Shown one piece after another: positions 36,511 to 46,026 of a DNA stretch of 64,000 bases. Numbering within the stretch: position 1 is the stretch's first letter; each line of letters opens with the position of its first letter. The DNA is from CAVXFL01 sp963761015 (GTDB taxonomy: Bacteria > Pseudomonadota > Alphaproteobacteria > Acetobacterales > Acetobacteraceae). Where the stretch lies: contig CAVXFL010000020.1 in assembly GCA_963761015.1 (NCBI GenBank), positions 124,001 through 188,000 on the forward strand, in the 5' to 3' direction. The notes under the pieces were generated by a model. The model ran no database searches and was not told the DNA's origin. It was given only the letters and a program-made list of their open reading frames with translations. The position numbers and the translations under genes are program-made.

Positions 36511-38334
36511 TCAGGCGAGCTGAAATTCCGGCGCGCTCATGATCAGATGCACGAGTTGCCGGAGCGGTTCCTCGGCGTAGCTGCGGGCGCGCGCCAATTC
36601 GCTGGTGCCGAGCTGCTGGTCGAGGAACGCGATGGCCGCCGCGCGCGCCTCGCCGTCCACCGGCACGGCAAGCAAGCGGTGCAGCAGCAGATCGACCGCG
36701 TCCGTGGTGGTTTTCGCCCCCTCCGCGAACACGATCTCGGTCAGGTTGAACTGCGCCGCGGCGCGCGGGATCGGCTTGATCTTGCGCACCGCCTCCTCCC
36801 AGCCCTTGTAGCTGGCGTAGTGGGTGTTGAAGTCCTCGTGCTCGCTCAGCAGGTTCGCCATCGCCTCGGCGCCGGCCATCTTCTTGCCCATGCCGGCCGC
36901 TGCCATGCCGGGCGCGCGGTCGCTGGTGGCGCTGGTGATGTCCATGCCGCTCAGGATGCGGTGGTGGACCCGCCGGCTCTGCGCGTCGGGGACGAAGTTC
37001 GGATCGACGAAGTCGATGACGTCGGGCAGCGCGACATCGCGGGCGAAATTGCCGCGCGCCAGCAGGGTGCCCGGGGTGATCCACGCCCGCCCCTGCGCCC
37101 AGCCGGCGACCGTCGGCGGGTTCAGCAATGTCTGGCCGAGCGCGCTGCTCGCGGCGTTGAAATCCGGGATGCCCGGCAGGTTCTTCAGCCCGAGCCGGCG
37201 ATAGGTCGAGACGACCAGCTCCACCGGCCCCTTGATGTGCGTGCCGACCGAGCGCGCGCCGTAGAAGTCGCGGGAGAGGAACACGGTGCGCAGGAACGGC
37301 GCGATCTCGTAGTTGTTCTCGCGCAACAGCGCGCCGAGCCGCTTCTGGAACGCCGGCGACAGATCATCGCGCACCAGGAAGCGGTAAAGCTTGCCGGCGA
37401 TGAAATCCGCGGTGCATGTCTGCTCCAGGATGATGTCCAGGATCTCGACGCCGCCGAAGCGGCCGGTGCGGCCGAGGAACGTCTTCTCGCCGTCGTCGTG
37501 TTTCTCGGGGTCGATGTGGAAGGCCAGATCGGCATGGCGCCAGCCGGTGAAGGCGCGGGCGCCCTCGCGGATGTCCTGCTCGGTGTAGTTGCCCACCCCC
37601 ATGGTGAACAACTCCATCACCTCGCGGCCGAAATTCTCGTTGGGCCGGCCCTTCACGTTCTGCCCGGCGTCGAGGAACACCAGCATCGCCGGGTCCTGCG
37701 CCACCGCGATCAGCAAGGTCCGGAAATTGCCGGTGGCGTGGCGCTGGAACAGCGCGAGCTGGCCGAGCAGCTTGCGGTAGTCGCGCACCTTGTCCTCGCC
37801 GGACGCGAAATGGCCGTGCCAGAACAGGGCCATCTTCTCCTCGAGCGGCCGGTTGGTGGCGACCATGCGGTCGGCCCACCAGTTGGCGACCCGGCGCGTC
37901 TCCAGCGCGCTCGCGCGCAGCCAGTAGAAGAAACGGTTGGCGACCGGCTGCAGCTTGCGCGTGCCCGCGGGCTTGGCGAGCACGCCCATCGCCGCCCCGG
38001 TTTGCTCCGCCAGCCGCGTGGCGGCCGGCCGGGTCGGCGGGAACGGGTCGAGCGTCGGGTCCCAGACGCCGGAATGCTCGAACGGCGCGAGGTGGGCGTT
38101 AGCGACGGCGTGATAATCGACCAGCGAGCGCACCGCCTGCTCGGGGCTCATGCGCGCCAGCCGCGCGATATCGTCCGGTGTCCCGCCGAACCCCGCGCGG
38201 TCGAGCAGGTGCCGGGCCCGGCCATGGCTCCAGTCGGCCGCCCCGATCGGCGCCAGATCCTCCGCCCACGACGCGGGCGCCCTGGGCTCGTTCGCGGTCG
38301 TGGTTGCGGTCGCGTGCATCGCCATGGCGGCCAT
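36511..38334 (-). CDS. DUF1800 domain-containing protein
   Basis: A 607-residue, mostly helical protein of the DUF1800 family. Characteristic stretches are ARHLLDRAGFGGTPDDIARL, RVANWWADRM, EEKMALFWHGHFASGEDKV, ENFGREVMELFTMGVGNYTEQDIREGARAFTGW, and WAQGRAWITPGTLLARGNF near the C-terminus. DUF1800 and DUF1501 proteins occur together in many bacteria; their joint function is unknown. No clear signal peptide is seen in this reading, so export may rely on the Tat-signal partner. It lies 18 bp before the DUF1501 gene, in one operon. Confidence 0.9.
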   Translation of the reverse strand: MAAMAMHATATTTANEPRAPASWAEDLAPIGAADWSHGRARHLLDRAGFGGTPDDIARLARMSPEQAVRSLVDYHAVANAHLAPFEHSGVWDPTLDPFPPTRPAATRLAEQTGAAMGVLAKPAGTRKLQPVANRFFYWLRASALETRRVANWWADRMVATNRPLEEKMALFWHGHFASGEDKVRDYRKLLGQLALFQRHATGNFRTLLIAVAQDPAMLVFLDAGQNVKGRPNENFGREVMELFTMGVGNYTEQDIREGARAFTGWRHADLAFHIDPEKHDDGEKTFLGRTGRFGGVEILDIILEQTCTADFIAGKLYRFLVRDDLSPAFQKRLGALLRENNYEIAPFLRTVFLSRDFYGARSVGTHIKGPVELVVSTYRRLGLKNLPGIPDFNAASSALGQTLLNPPTVAGWAQGRAWITPGTLLARGNFARDVALPDVIDFVDPNFVPDAQSRRVHHRILSGMDITSATSDRAPGMAAAGMGKKMAGAEAMANLLSEHEDFNTHYASYKGWEEAVRKIKPIPRAAAQFNLTEIVFAEGAKTTTDAVDLLLHRLLAVPVDGEARAAAIAFLDQQLGTSELARARSYAEEPLRQLVHLIMSAPEFQLA

Positions 38335-38586
38335 GACTCGATCCTCCTCGGCAGCCCCGCCGATATTCCGTTGCGGAATGTCGGTCTTTCATTGCGTTGG
38401 GCCGCAGTCTTGCGGCATCGGATCAGGATGCCTCACGGACCGGCTCCCGGCGCGGGCGGCCTCCCGCGGCGGACGGAACGAAGACTAACGCGATCTCCGG
38501 ACCGCAGCAATCGCCGAAAACGAACGGCCGCGGCGCGCGGCCCGCGCTACGGCGAGCAACCCAACTCGGCCTTGGCGCGCCCGCGC

Positions 38587-38994
38587 TTATTCGTGGACCT
38601 GGTGGACCTCGATGACGTTGCCGTCGGGGTCGTAGAAGAAAATCTGCTCCCAGCCGCGCATCGCCCAGGCGCCGTAGTCCGAGTAGGGGATGCCCTTGTC
38701 ATCGAGGCGCTTTTTCACCGCCGCGATGTCGTCGGTGCGAAAGGCGACGTGGCCGCGAAGCAGCGGATTGACGGCATTGCCGGTGCGGAAGCCGCAGCCG
38801 AGATCCTGCTCGGCGAGGTGCACCTGGATGTCGCCGTCGGAGACGAACGCCACCTGCCCCGCGTAGCCCTGCTCGGTCACGCGCGCCGCGGCGAGCGACG
38901 GCTCGGGCTGCAAATCCAGCACCGAGCGATAGAACTCGTCCATGGCCGAAACATCCTTGGTGGACAGGTTCACGTGATGAAGCTTGATCCGCAT
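38587..38994 (-). CDS. VOC family protein (glyoxalase/dioxygenase-like)
   Basis: A 135-residue vicinal-oxygen-chelate-fold protein, starting at ATG 38994 behind AAGAGGAG. It has paired beta-alpha-beta-beta-beta modules, with likely metal ligands His7 (KLHHVNLST), His76 or His93 (IQVHLAEQ, GHVAFRTDD), and Glu in NVIEVHQVHE at the end. The substrate is unknown. The gene stands alone between DUF1800 and a divergent alpha/beta hydrolase gene. Confidence 0.82.
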   Translation of the reverse strand: MRIKLHHVNLSTKDVSAMDEFYRSVLDLQPEPSLAAARVTEQGYAGQVAFVSDGDIQVHLAEQDLGCGFRTGNAVNPLLRGHVAFRTDDIAAVKKRLDDKGIPYSDYGAWAMRGWEQIFFYDPDGNVIEVHQVHE

Positions 38995-39148
38995 GCCGCT
39001 TCTCCTCTTGGGCGAACGGTCATTATGGCGGCGGGCGAAAGCTTCGCGATAGCCCGGCGCGCGCGTTCGGGGCCGCTTCGGCCCGCGATGGTGGAATCGC
39101 GCCGAATATCTCATGCTCGGGCGATAACGACGCGGGGGGAGCATTGTC

Positions 39149-39974
39149 ATGGCCAGCCTGCCGGTGCCCGGCGGCACGCTCGATTACCAGGTGACGGATC
39201 TCACACCGCCTTGGCTTGCGGATGGGGAAACGGTCGTGTTCCATCATGGCCTCGGCGCGTGCCAGGACATCTGGCTGGCGTGGCTGCCGGCGCTGATCGA
39301 TCGCTACCGCGTGGTGCGCTTCGACATGCGCGGGCACGGCGCGAGCCGGCTGGCGCCGGGCCTTCGCCTCGACATGGACCGGCTGACCGACGATCTGCTC
39401 GCCGTGATGGACGCGGCCGGGCTGCGGCGGGCGCACCTGGTCGGCGAGTTCGATCGGCGGCACGGTCGTGCTGAACGCGGCCTTGCGGGCCCCGGAGCGC
39501 GTTATCACGCTCGGGATCAGCAACGGCGCCCATCTCGGCGCCTCGATCCAATCGGTCGCGGACTGGAAGTCGACCCTCGACGCGCGCGGCATCGCCGCGT
39601 GGTCGGCCGACATGATGCCCAAGCGGTTTTTCGACGGCGCGATCACCGCTTCCGCCTGGCGCTGGTACGAACGACAGCAAGCCGAGGCCGACCCGGATGC
39701 GCTGTTGCAGGGACTGCAAGCGCTGATCGGAACCGACCTGACGCCGCGCCTGGGCGAGATCACGTCGCCGGTGCTGCTGATGCATCCGGATTCCTCGCCG
39801 TTCATTCCGGTTGCCGCCATGGCCGAGTTGAAAAACCGGCTTCCCGCGGCGCGGCTGCACGTGATCGGCCACGCGAAACACGGCATGCCGTTCTCGCACG
39901 CAAAGCCGTGCGCCGCGCTACTGCGCGCGTTCCTCGACGAAGCATCCGGGGCGGCATCGCCCACGCCGGCGTGA
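39149..39974 (+). pseudogene. Alpha/beta hydrolase, one frameshift
   Basis: Removing one T at 39449-39450 gives a 274-residue alpha/beta hydrolase. The repair restores the nucleophile elbow G-E-S-I-G-G, broken in the sequence as given, right at the frameshift. Other motifs are the oxyanion HHGLG (HGxG), DMRGHGASR, and the C-terminal His in HAKHGMPFS. It resembles 3-oxoadipate enol-lactonase-like or non-haem peroxidase-like hydrolases. A sequencing insertion is likely, since the restored codons give exactly the consensus. Confidence 0.82.
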
Positions 39975-39993
39975 GCGGCGGATCGGGTTGGCT

Positions 39994-41004
39994 TCATCGT
40001 CGCGCCGGCGGCACGAACCGCGTCGCACGTGCCTGCGCCTGCAGCGCCAGACGACATACCGTGAACACGTGAGCCTGCGGCATTGCCGTCGCCGTGCGGT
40101 TGGTCACGTCGTGCGCGAAATCACGGAAATAGGTCAATGTTCGGCTCGCGCAGTCGATGTGCCGCGTGCTTTCCCGATCGGCCACGAACAGATGATCCGT
40201 CCCCGGCCGGCCGGCGATGTCGAGATTCTTGCGCAACTCGATCGTGCCCTCGGTCCCCAGCACGACCAGCCGCCCGTCGCCCCAGGTCGGAAGTCCGTCG
40301 GCGGTGAACCAGTCCAGGCGCATGTAGCCCCGCACCGAGGGCGTCTGAAGCACGATTTCGCCGAAATCCTCGAACCCGGCCTCGGTTCCGAATTCGCCCA
40401 CCGTGGACATCACGATCGTCGCGTCGTCCGATTGCGCGAACGCGAGGAATTGGTCGATCTGGTGCGCGCCGATATCGTTCAGGATGCCGCCATACGCCGA
40501 ACGATCGAAGAACCACGCCGGCCGCAGCGCCCGGTTCAACCGGTGCGGCCCGAGCCCGACCGTCTGCACCACGCGGCCGATCGCGCCCGCGCGTACCATG
40601 TCCAGCGCGACCTGGATGGAGGGCGTGAGGAGCCGTCCCAAGGCAACCGAGAACATGCGTCCGGTTTCGGCAACCACGCGCTCCACCGCGGCAAGCTGCT
40701 CGAATGTCGTCACTCCGGGCTTGTCCAACAGCACGTCCTTGCCGTGCCGCATCGCCTCCAGCGCCAGTTGCGCGCGATCGCGCGGGACGGCGGCGGTAAC
40801 GACGAAATCGATCGACTTGTCGGCCAGCAGCGCCGGCTTGTCCGCGCTCGGAACGTCGGGAAACCGCTTGCGGAAGCCCGCCAGCACGCGCGGATCGGTG
40901 GTCTCGGGCCAGTAGCCGACGCAAACCTGGCCGGCCTCGCGCAGCCCCTGTACCAGGTCGTAAATGTGCCGATGATCGAGCCCGATCGCCGCGAAACGCG
41001 CCAT
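39994..41004 (-). CDS. Gfo/Idh/MocA family oxidoreductase
   Basis: A 336-residue NAD(P)-dependent sugar or inositol dehydrogenase-like protein. I start at ATG 41004, which has GGGAGG upstream. The N-terminal Rossmann domain begins ARFAAIGLDHRHIYDL (the usual G-x-G-x-x-G is degenerate, reading G-L-D-H-R-H). DKPGVTTFEQ carries the conserved Lys-Pro (EKP-like) motif, and GGILNDIGAHQIDQFLAF holds the expected catalytic His. The degenerate dinucleotide motif is unusual, and the substrate is unknown. It is convergent with the alpha/beta hydrolase gene and divergent from the SDR gene. Confidence 0.85.
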   Translation of the reverse strand: MARFAAIGLDHRHIYDLVQGLREAGQVCVGYWPETTDPRVLAGFRKRFPDVPSADKPALLADKSIDFVVTAAVPRDRAQLALEAMRHGKDVLLDKPGVTTFEQLAAVERVVAETGRMFSVALGRLLTPSIQVALDMVRAGAIGRVVQTVGLGPHRLNRALRPAWFFDRSAYGGILNDIGAHQIDQFLAFAQSDDATIVMSTVGEFGTEAGFEDFGEIVLQTPSVRGYMRLDWFTADGLPTWGDGRLVVLGTEGTIELRKNLDIAGRPGTDHLFVADRESTRHIDCASRTLTYFRDFAHDVTNRTATAMPQAHVFTVCRLALQAQARATRFVPPARR

Positions 41005-41089
41005 CACGACCTCCCAACCGCGCGGTGCCAGGATACGCCTATAACGGCCAATCGGCGAAACGCGACATAAGGCAAGGAGGAGAAACCTC

Positions 41090-41842
41090 GTGGACCTCAA
41101 GGGAGCGGTTGCACTGGTGACGGGCGGCAATGGCGGGCTCGGCCAGCGTATCTGTCACGCGCTGGCAAAGGAGGGCGCGCACGTCGCCGTCGTCTATGCA
41201 CGGAGCCGCGATCAGGCGGAGGCCGTTGCCCGGGAGCTGATATCGCGCCATCGGATCGACGCCGCGGCGTTCGCCTGCGACATCACCGATGGCGCGGCCG
41301 TGCAGCGGCTCATCGGCGACGCGACCAAGCGTTTCGGTCGCCTGGACATCCTGGTCAACGACGCCGCCTACAACAAGACGGTGCCCTTCACCGACCTCGA
41401 CAATCTCACGCTCGAATTGTGGGACAAGATCATGGCGGTCAACCTGACCGCGCCGATGCGCCTGATCAAGGCGGCGGCACCCGTCATGAAGGCGCAAGGA
41501 CGCGGCCGCATCGTCAACATAGCCTCGGTCGCGGGTCTCGGGCCGACCGGCTCCTCCATCGCCTATGCGGTGTCGAAGGCGGGTCTTATTCACCTCACGC
41601 GCTGCATGGCGGTGGCGCTGGCGCCCGAAACGCTGGTCAACTGCGTGGCGCCAGGCCTGCTCGAGGGCACCCGAGCGACAGCCAATCTGCGCCCGGAGCA
41701 GATCGAGCGTTCCACCGCCGGCTCGCTGCTGAAGAAGGCCGCCGACAAGGACGATTGCGCCGACATGGTGGTGACCATGTGCCGATCCGAAACCATGACC
41801 GGCCAGACTGTCGTCATCGACTCCGGGCGCATGTTTCATTGA
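41090..41842 (+). CDS. SDR family NAD(P)-dependent oxidoreductase
   Basis: A 250-residue classical short-chain dehydrogenase beginning at GTG 41090, with AAGGAGG upstream. It has the dinucleotide motif TGGNGGLG (residues 11-18), the NDAA strand (LVNDAAYNK), the catalytic Ser in NIASVAGLGPTGSS, the Y-A-V-S-K active-site motif, and a C-terminal MTGQTVVIDSG typical of FabG-like enzymes. The substrate is unknown. It is convergent with a PEP mutase/isocitrate lyase-type gene. Confidence 0.9.
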   Translation: MDLKGAVALVTGGNGGLGQRICHALAKEGAHVAVVYARSRDQAEAVARELISRHRIDAAAFACDITDGAAVQRLIGDATKRFGRLDILVNDAAYNKTVPFTDLDNLTLELWDKIMAVNLTAPMRLIKAAAPVMKAQGRGRIVNIASVAGLGPTGSSIAYAVSKAGLIHLTRCMAVALAPETLVNCVAPGLLEGTRATANLRPEQIERSTAGSLLKKAADKDDCADMVVTMCRSETMTGQTVVIDSGRMFH

Positions 41843-41885
41843 GCAGGAACCCGCCGCGCGGCTCAGGCGCGCGAGTTGACATTCG

Positions 41886-42752
41886 CTACCGCTCGACGGT
41901 TCGCCGCTCGATTTCCAGAAGCTTCTCCAGGTCGATGGTTTCGTGCAACGCCTGCTGCTCGGCCGGGCCGTCGGGTCCGATCAGCGGATCCGGCTCGGCT
42001 GCCCGCAACGCCGCATACGAGTCCCGTAGCGCGCGGTGCATCGCCAGCAGCGGCGTGACCGGATCGACGAACAACCGGTAGCCCATCCGATGCAGCTCCG
42101 CCACCGGGACGCCCGCGGTGATGCCGCCGCCCAGGAACATGTGCATCAACGGCGGCGGGAGCCGTTCGGCGATATGGCGGATGTCGTCCGGATCGCGGGC
42201 GGTGAGAAACAGGATGTCGGCGCCGGCCCGCTTCATCGCCTCGCCACGACGCAGCGCCTCGTCCATGCTGATGTCGCGCACCGCGTTGGTCCGCGCGATG
42301 ATCAGGAACTCGGGCGACCGGCGCGCCGCGACCGCTTCGCGCACTTTCTCGACCATGAGCGGCGCCTCGATCAGATGCTCGATCCCGATATGATGGTGCG
42401 CCCGCTTGGGCAGGATCTGATCCTCGATTTCGATCGCGGCGAAGCCCGCCGCCTCGGCCATCGCGATGGTTCGCCGCAGATGCATCGGATCGCCCCAGCC
42501 GCAGGCGCCATCCAGGATCAGCGGCAACGGGCAAGCGGCGCGGATGTCCAACCCGGCCTGGCACATTTCCGTCAGCGACAGGTTGGCCTCGGTGAAGCAG
42601 GTCACGTAACCCATCGCGCCGCCACCGAGATACAGCGCGGTGAACCCGGCCCGCTCGGCGAGGCGCGCCATGAGCGGGTTCAGCACGAGCGGGGCGAGCA
42701 CCGGCTCGGCTCCCTCGATCTGGGCCTTCAGGGCGGCGCCGGACATGGCCAT
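41886..42752 (-). CDS. Isocitrate lyase / PEP mutase family protein
   Basis: A 288-residue TIM-barrel protein of the ICL/PEP-mutase superfamily with GAGG ahead of its ATG. Family signatures are the N-terminal LAERAGFTALYLGGGA, the metal-binding LILDGACGWGDP, AAIEIEDQILPKRAHHH and IIARTNAVRD. It lacks the K-K-C-G-H motif of isocitrate lyase and 2-methylisocitrate lyase, so it is more likely an oxaloacetate decarboxylase-like or 2,3-dimethylmalate lyase-like enzyme. 2,3-dimethylmalate lyase is part of the reductive nicotinate pathway of Eubacterium, whose other genes lie 10 kb further on. A link is possible but unproven. Confidence 0.82.
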   Translation of the reverse strand: MAMSGAALKAQIEGAEPVLAPLVLNPLMARLAERAGFTALYLGGGAMGYVTCFTEANLSLTEMCQAGLDIRAACPLPLILDGACGWGDPMHLRRTIAMAEAAGFAAIEIEDQILPKRAHHHIGIEHLIEAPLMVEKVREAVAARRSPEFLIIARTNAVRDISMDEALRRGEAMKRAGADILFLTARDPDDIRHIAERLPPPLMHMFLGGGITAGVPVAELHRMGYRLFVDPVTPLLAMHRALRDSYAALRAAEPDPLIGPDGPAEQQALHETIDLEKLLEIERRTVER

Positions 42753-42922
42753 CGGATCCTCCTCGCTCGCATTCGCCGAGGCGCCGATACAAGTCCATGT
42801 CCCGGGGCGGGGGAATACCTCACCGGGTCAACCCCCACGGCTAAGCGCGGCTCAGCGGCCCCCCGGTTGACGCTGCGCCCGCGGTCCGCTCCATGTATCG
42901 CCGCGACGCGACGAGGTGCCGG

Positions 42923-45283
42923 ATGGACGACGACGCGCTGAGCGGCTGGCTGGAAGCGGCACCGCTGGAGGAACTGATGCGGGCGGCGGCGGCCCTGCGG
43001 GACGCCGGGCACGGCCGCAATGTCAGCTATTCGCGAAAAGTGTTCATTCCGCTGACGAAGCTGTGTCGCGACGTGTGCCATTACTGCACCTTCGCCCAAC
43101 CGCCGCGCGCGGACCGGCCGGCCTATCTGGCGCCGGAGGACGTGCTGGCGATCGCCCGCGCCGGTGCCGCGGCCGGCTGCACCGAGGCGCTGTTCACGCT
43201 CGGCGACAAGCCGGAACTGCGCTACGCCGCCGCCCGCTCGGCGCTGGCGGCGCTCGGTCACGAAACGACCATCGGCTATCTGCGCGCGATGTGCGCGCTG
43301 GTGCTGCGCGAAACCGGGCTCTTGCCGCACGCCAATCCCGGCGTGATGACGCGCGACGAGATCGCCGGCTTGCGCGAGGTGACGGCGAGCCAGGGCATCA
43401 TGCTGGAATCGGCCAGCGAGCGGCTGTGCCAGCCGGGCGGCGTGCATTACGGCTCGCCCGACAAGTTTCCCCTCGTGCGGCTGGAAACGATTCGGCTGGC
43501 CGGCGAACTTGCCGTGCCGTTCACCACGGGCATCCTGATCGGTATCGGCGAAACCCGCGCCGAGCGGATCGACGCGCTTCGCGCGATTCGCGATCTGCAC
43601 CGCGAGTACGGGCACATCCAGGAAGTGATCGTTCAGAATTTCCGCGCCAAGCCGGCCACGAAGGCCGCGCGCGCGCCCGAGCCGGATCTCGACGATCTGC
43701 TGTGGAGCGTGGCGGCGGCGCGACTGATCCTCGGGCCGGAGATGAACATCCAGGCGCCGCCCAATCTGACGCCGGAGGAGTATCCGCGCCTGATCGCGGC
43801 CGGCATCAACGACTGGGGCGGCGTTTCGCCGGTCACACCCGATCACGTGAACCCGGAAGCGCCCTGGCCTGCGCTTGCCGACCTCGCCCGGCGTACCGCC
43901 GCGGCGGGCAAGATCCTGGTCCCCCGACTGCCGGTTTATCCACGATACGCGCTGGACGCGGAGACATGGCTGGAACCCGACATCGCCGTTGGCGTGCGCC
44001 GCGCAATCGACAGCGACGGTTTCGCGCGCGCCGACCACTGGTCGCCGGGTGTGACGCTCTCGCCACCCCCGCTATCGGCGCCGCTCGGCGGGGGCGATCC
44101 GGCCATCGACGCCATCATCGCGAAGGCGAGCGCGGGAGCGCGGCCGGACGAGGCGGACATCGTGCGGCTGTTCGCCGCGCGCGACGCCGATTTCGCGGCG
44201 GTCATCGGCGCGGCGGACGGGCTTCGCCGCCGGGTCAGCGGCGACATCGTTCGCTACGTGGTCAACCGCAACATCAACTACACGAATATCTGCTATTTCC
44301 GTTGCCGCTTCTGCGCCTTTTCCAAGGGCCGCAAGCACGAGGCGCTGCGCGGCGCGCCGTACGATCTCGCGCTGGAGGAAATCGTGCGCCGCTCGGTGGA
44401 AGCCTGGGAGCGCGGCGCGACAGAGGTCTGCCTGCAAGGCGGCATCCATCCGGACTACACCGGCCAGACCTATATCGACATCTGCCGCGCCATCAAGGCG
44501 GCGCTGCCGCGGATGCACGTGCACGCCTTCTCGCCGCTCGAGGTCACGCAAGGCGCGGCCACGCTCAGGGTTTCCGTGCCGGAATTCCTTGGGCGTCTGA
44601 AGGCGGCCGGGCTCGGCACCTTGCCGGGAACGGCGGCGGAAATCCTGGACGACGAGGTCCGCGCGGTGATCTGCCCGGACAAGATCAATACCGGCCAATG
44701 GCTGGCCGTGGTGCGCGCCGCGCACGAACTCGGGCTGCGCACGACGGCGACGATCATGTTCGGCCACGTGGAGCGCCCGATCTCCTGGGCGCGCCACCTG
44801 CTGGCGATCCGCGACCTGCAGGAACAGACCGGCGGCTTCACCGAGTTCGTGCCGCTGCCGTTCGTGCACATGGAAGCGCCCATGTATCTGCACGGCCGCG
44901 CCCGTCGCGGGCCGACATGGCGCGAGACGCTGCTGATGCACGCGGTGGCGCGGCTCGCGCTGCATCCGCTGATCACGAACATCCAAACGTCGTGGGTGAA
45001 AATGGGGCCGGAAGGCGCCGCGGCGTGCCTGGCCGCCGGCGCCAACGATCTCGGCGGCACCTTGATGAACGAGAGCATCTCGCGCGCCGCCGGCACGCAG
45101 CACGGCCAGGAGTTGCCGCCCGAGGACATGGAGCGGCTGATAACCTCGATCGGACGCGAGCCGTGCCAGCGCGACACGCTGTACCGGCCGGTCGCGCCGG
45201 AGCGCCGCGCGTCCGCGTTCGGCGCGGCGCCGCTCGCGCCGGTCGTGCAAACGCCGCCGCGCAAGCTCGTCGCGGCCGAATAA
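42923..45283 (+). CDS. fbiC: F0 synthase, fused CofG-CofH (FbiC)
   Basis: A 786-residue bifunctional radical SAM enzyme that builds the deazaflavin chromophore F0 of coenzyme F420 from tyrosine and a ribityl-aminouracil. The N-terminal CofG half has C48-x3-C52-x2-C55 (KLCRDVCHYCTFAQ). The C-terminal CofH half has C457-x3-C461-x2-C464 (NICYFRCRFCAFSKG). The CofG-CofH order and roughly 800-residue size match actinobacterial FbiC; many archaea have two separate genes. The start is at ATG 42923 behind GAGGTG (an ATG at 42893 is also in frame). The nitroreductase gene follows after 16 bp; the other F420 genes are convergent just beyond. Confidence 0.95.
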   Translation: MDDDALSGWLEAAPLEELMRAAAALRDAGHGRNVSYSRKVFIPLTKLCRDVCHYCTFAQPPRADRPAYLAPEDVLAIARAGAAAGCTEALFTLGDKPELRYAAARSALAALGHETTIGYLRAMCALVLRETGLLPHANPGVMTRDEIAGLREVTASQGIMLESASERLCQPGGVHYGSPDKFPLVRLETIRLAGELAVPFTTGILIGIGETRAERIDALRAIRDLHREYGHIQEVIVQNFRAKPATKAARAPEPDLDDLLWSVAAARLILGPEMNIQAPPNLTPEEYPRLIAAGINDWGGVSPVTPDHVNPEAPWPALADLARRTAAAGKILVPRLPVYPRYALDAETWLEPDIAVGVRRAIDSDGFARADHWSPGVTLSPPPLSAPLGGGDPAIDAIIAKASAGARPDEADIVRLFAARDADFAAVIGAADGLRRRVSGDIVRYVVNRNINYTNICYFRCRFCAFSKGRKHEALRGAPYDLALEEIVRRSVEAWERGATEVCLQGGIHPDYTGQTYIDICRAIKAALPRMHVHAFSPLEVTQGAATLRVSVPEFLGRLKAAGLGTLPGTAAEILDDEVRAVICPDKINTGQWLAVVRAAHELGLRTTATIMFGHVERPISWARHLLAIRDLQEQTGGFTEFVPLPFVHMEAPMYLHGRARRGPTWRETLLMHAVARLALHPLITNIQTSWVKMGPEGAAACLAAGANDLGGTLMNESISRAAGTQHGQELPPEDMERLITSIGREPCQRDTLYRPVAPERRASAFGAAPLAPVVQTPPRKLVAAE

Positions 45284-45299
45284 CCTCAGGGAGGCGCGC

Positions 45300-45962
45300 A
45301 TGGACCTCTACGACGTAATGCGGACGACCTTCGCCGCGCGCGAGTTTACCGCCGATCCGCTGCCGGATGAGACGCTGGTCAAAATTCTCGACAACGCGCG
45401 GTTCGCGCCGAGCGGCGGCAACCGCCAGGGCACGCGGGTGATCGTGGTGCGCGACCGGAAAACGCGCGAGGCGCTCGCCGCGCTCAACCTGGGTCCCGCC
45501 CGCCGCTACATCGCCCAGATCCAGGCCGGCGAGAATCCGTGGAACACCATCGATCCGCCGCGCGTGAGCGCCGAGGTCATCGCGCGCACGGAAGTGCCCG
45601 CGCGCATGGTCGAGCCGGTTCTAAAGGCCGCCGTCGTGCTGGTGGTTTGCGTGGATTTGAAGGTGGTCGCGGCGACCGACCAGCACCTCGATCGCGTCGG
45701 CATGATCGCCGGCGCGTCCGTCTATCCGCTCGTGTGGAGCATTCTGCTCGCGGCGCGCAACGAGGGGTTCGGTGGCGTGATCACCACGATCGCGGTCGCC
45801 GAGGAGCCGAAGCTCAGGGATTTGCTCGGGATTCCGCCGCATGTCGCGGTCGCCGCCGTGGTGCCGCTCGGGCGTCCGGTCAGGCAACTGACGAAGCTCC
45901 GACGCAAGCCGGTTGCGGAAATCGCGGTGCGCGAGCGCTGGGACGGCGAACCGCTGGGCTGA
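45300..45962 (+). CDS. Nitroreductase-family FMN protein, candidate dehydro-F420 reductase
   Basis: A 220-residue nitroreductase-fold protein with FMN-contact motifs at the N-terminus (TTFAAREFTADP, FAPSGGNRQGTRV) and the C-terminus (GFGGVITTIAVAEEP). It follows fbiC by 16 bp. In mycobacteria the same fold is fused to the C-terminus of FbiB, where it reduces dehydro-F420-0 when phosphoenolpyruvate is the precursor. Here the FbiB N-terminal half is a separate cofE gene, so this stand-alone protein may supply the missing activity. That assignment is inference; it could also be an unrelated F420H2- or NADH-dependent nitroreductase. It has GGGAGG upstream. Confidence 0.72.
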   Translation: MDLYDVMRTTFAAREFTADPLPDETLVKILDNARFAPSGGNRQGTRVIVVRDRKTREALAALNLGPARRYIAQIQAGENPWNTIDPPRVSAEVIARTEVPARMVEPVLKAAVVLVVCVDLKVVAATDQHLDRVGMIAGASVYPLVWSILLAARNEGFGGVITTIAVAEEPKLRDLLGIPPHVAVAAVVPLGRPVRQLTKLRRKPVAEIAVRERWDGEPLG

Positions 45963-46026
45963 ATTGCGGGCAAGCTCGGCCGTTCCCGCGCATGTCCTGC
46001 CCGAGTTCCGCCAGGCGAACGCCGCG

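Noticed and set aside
38335..38586. Possible small genes in the spacer before the VOC gene
   Set aside because: Only high-GC shadow frames without ribosome-binding sites were seen.
41886..42752. Annotating this gene as isocitrate lyase
   Set aside because: The K-K-C-G-H active-site motif is absent and the protein is too short (288 residues); only superfamily membership is supported.
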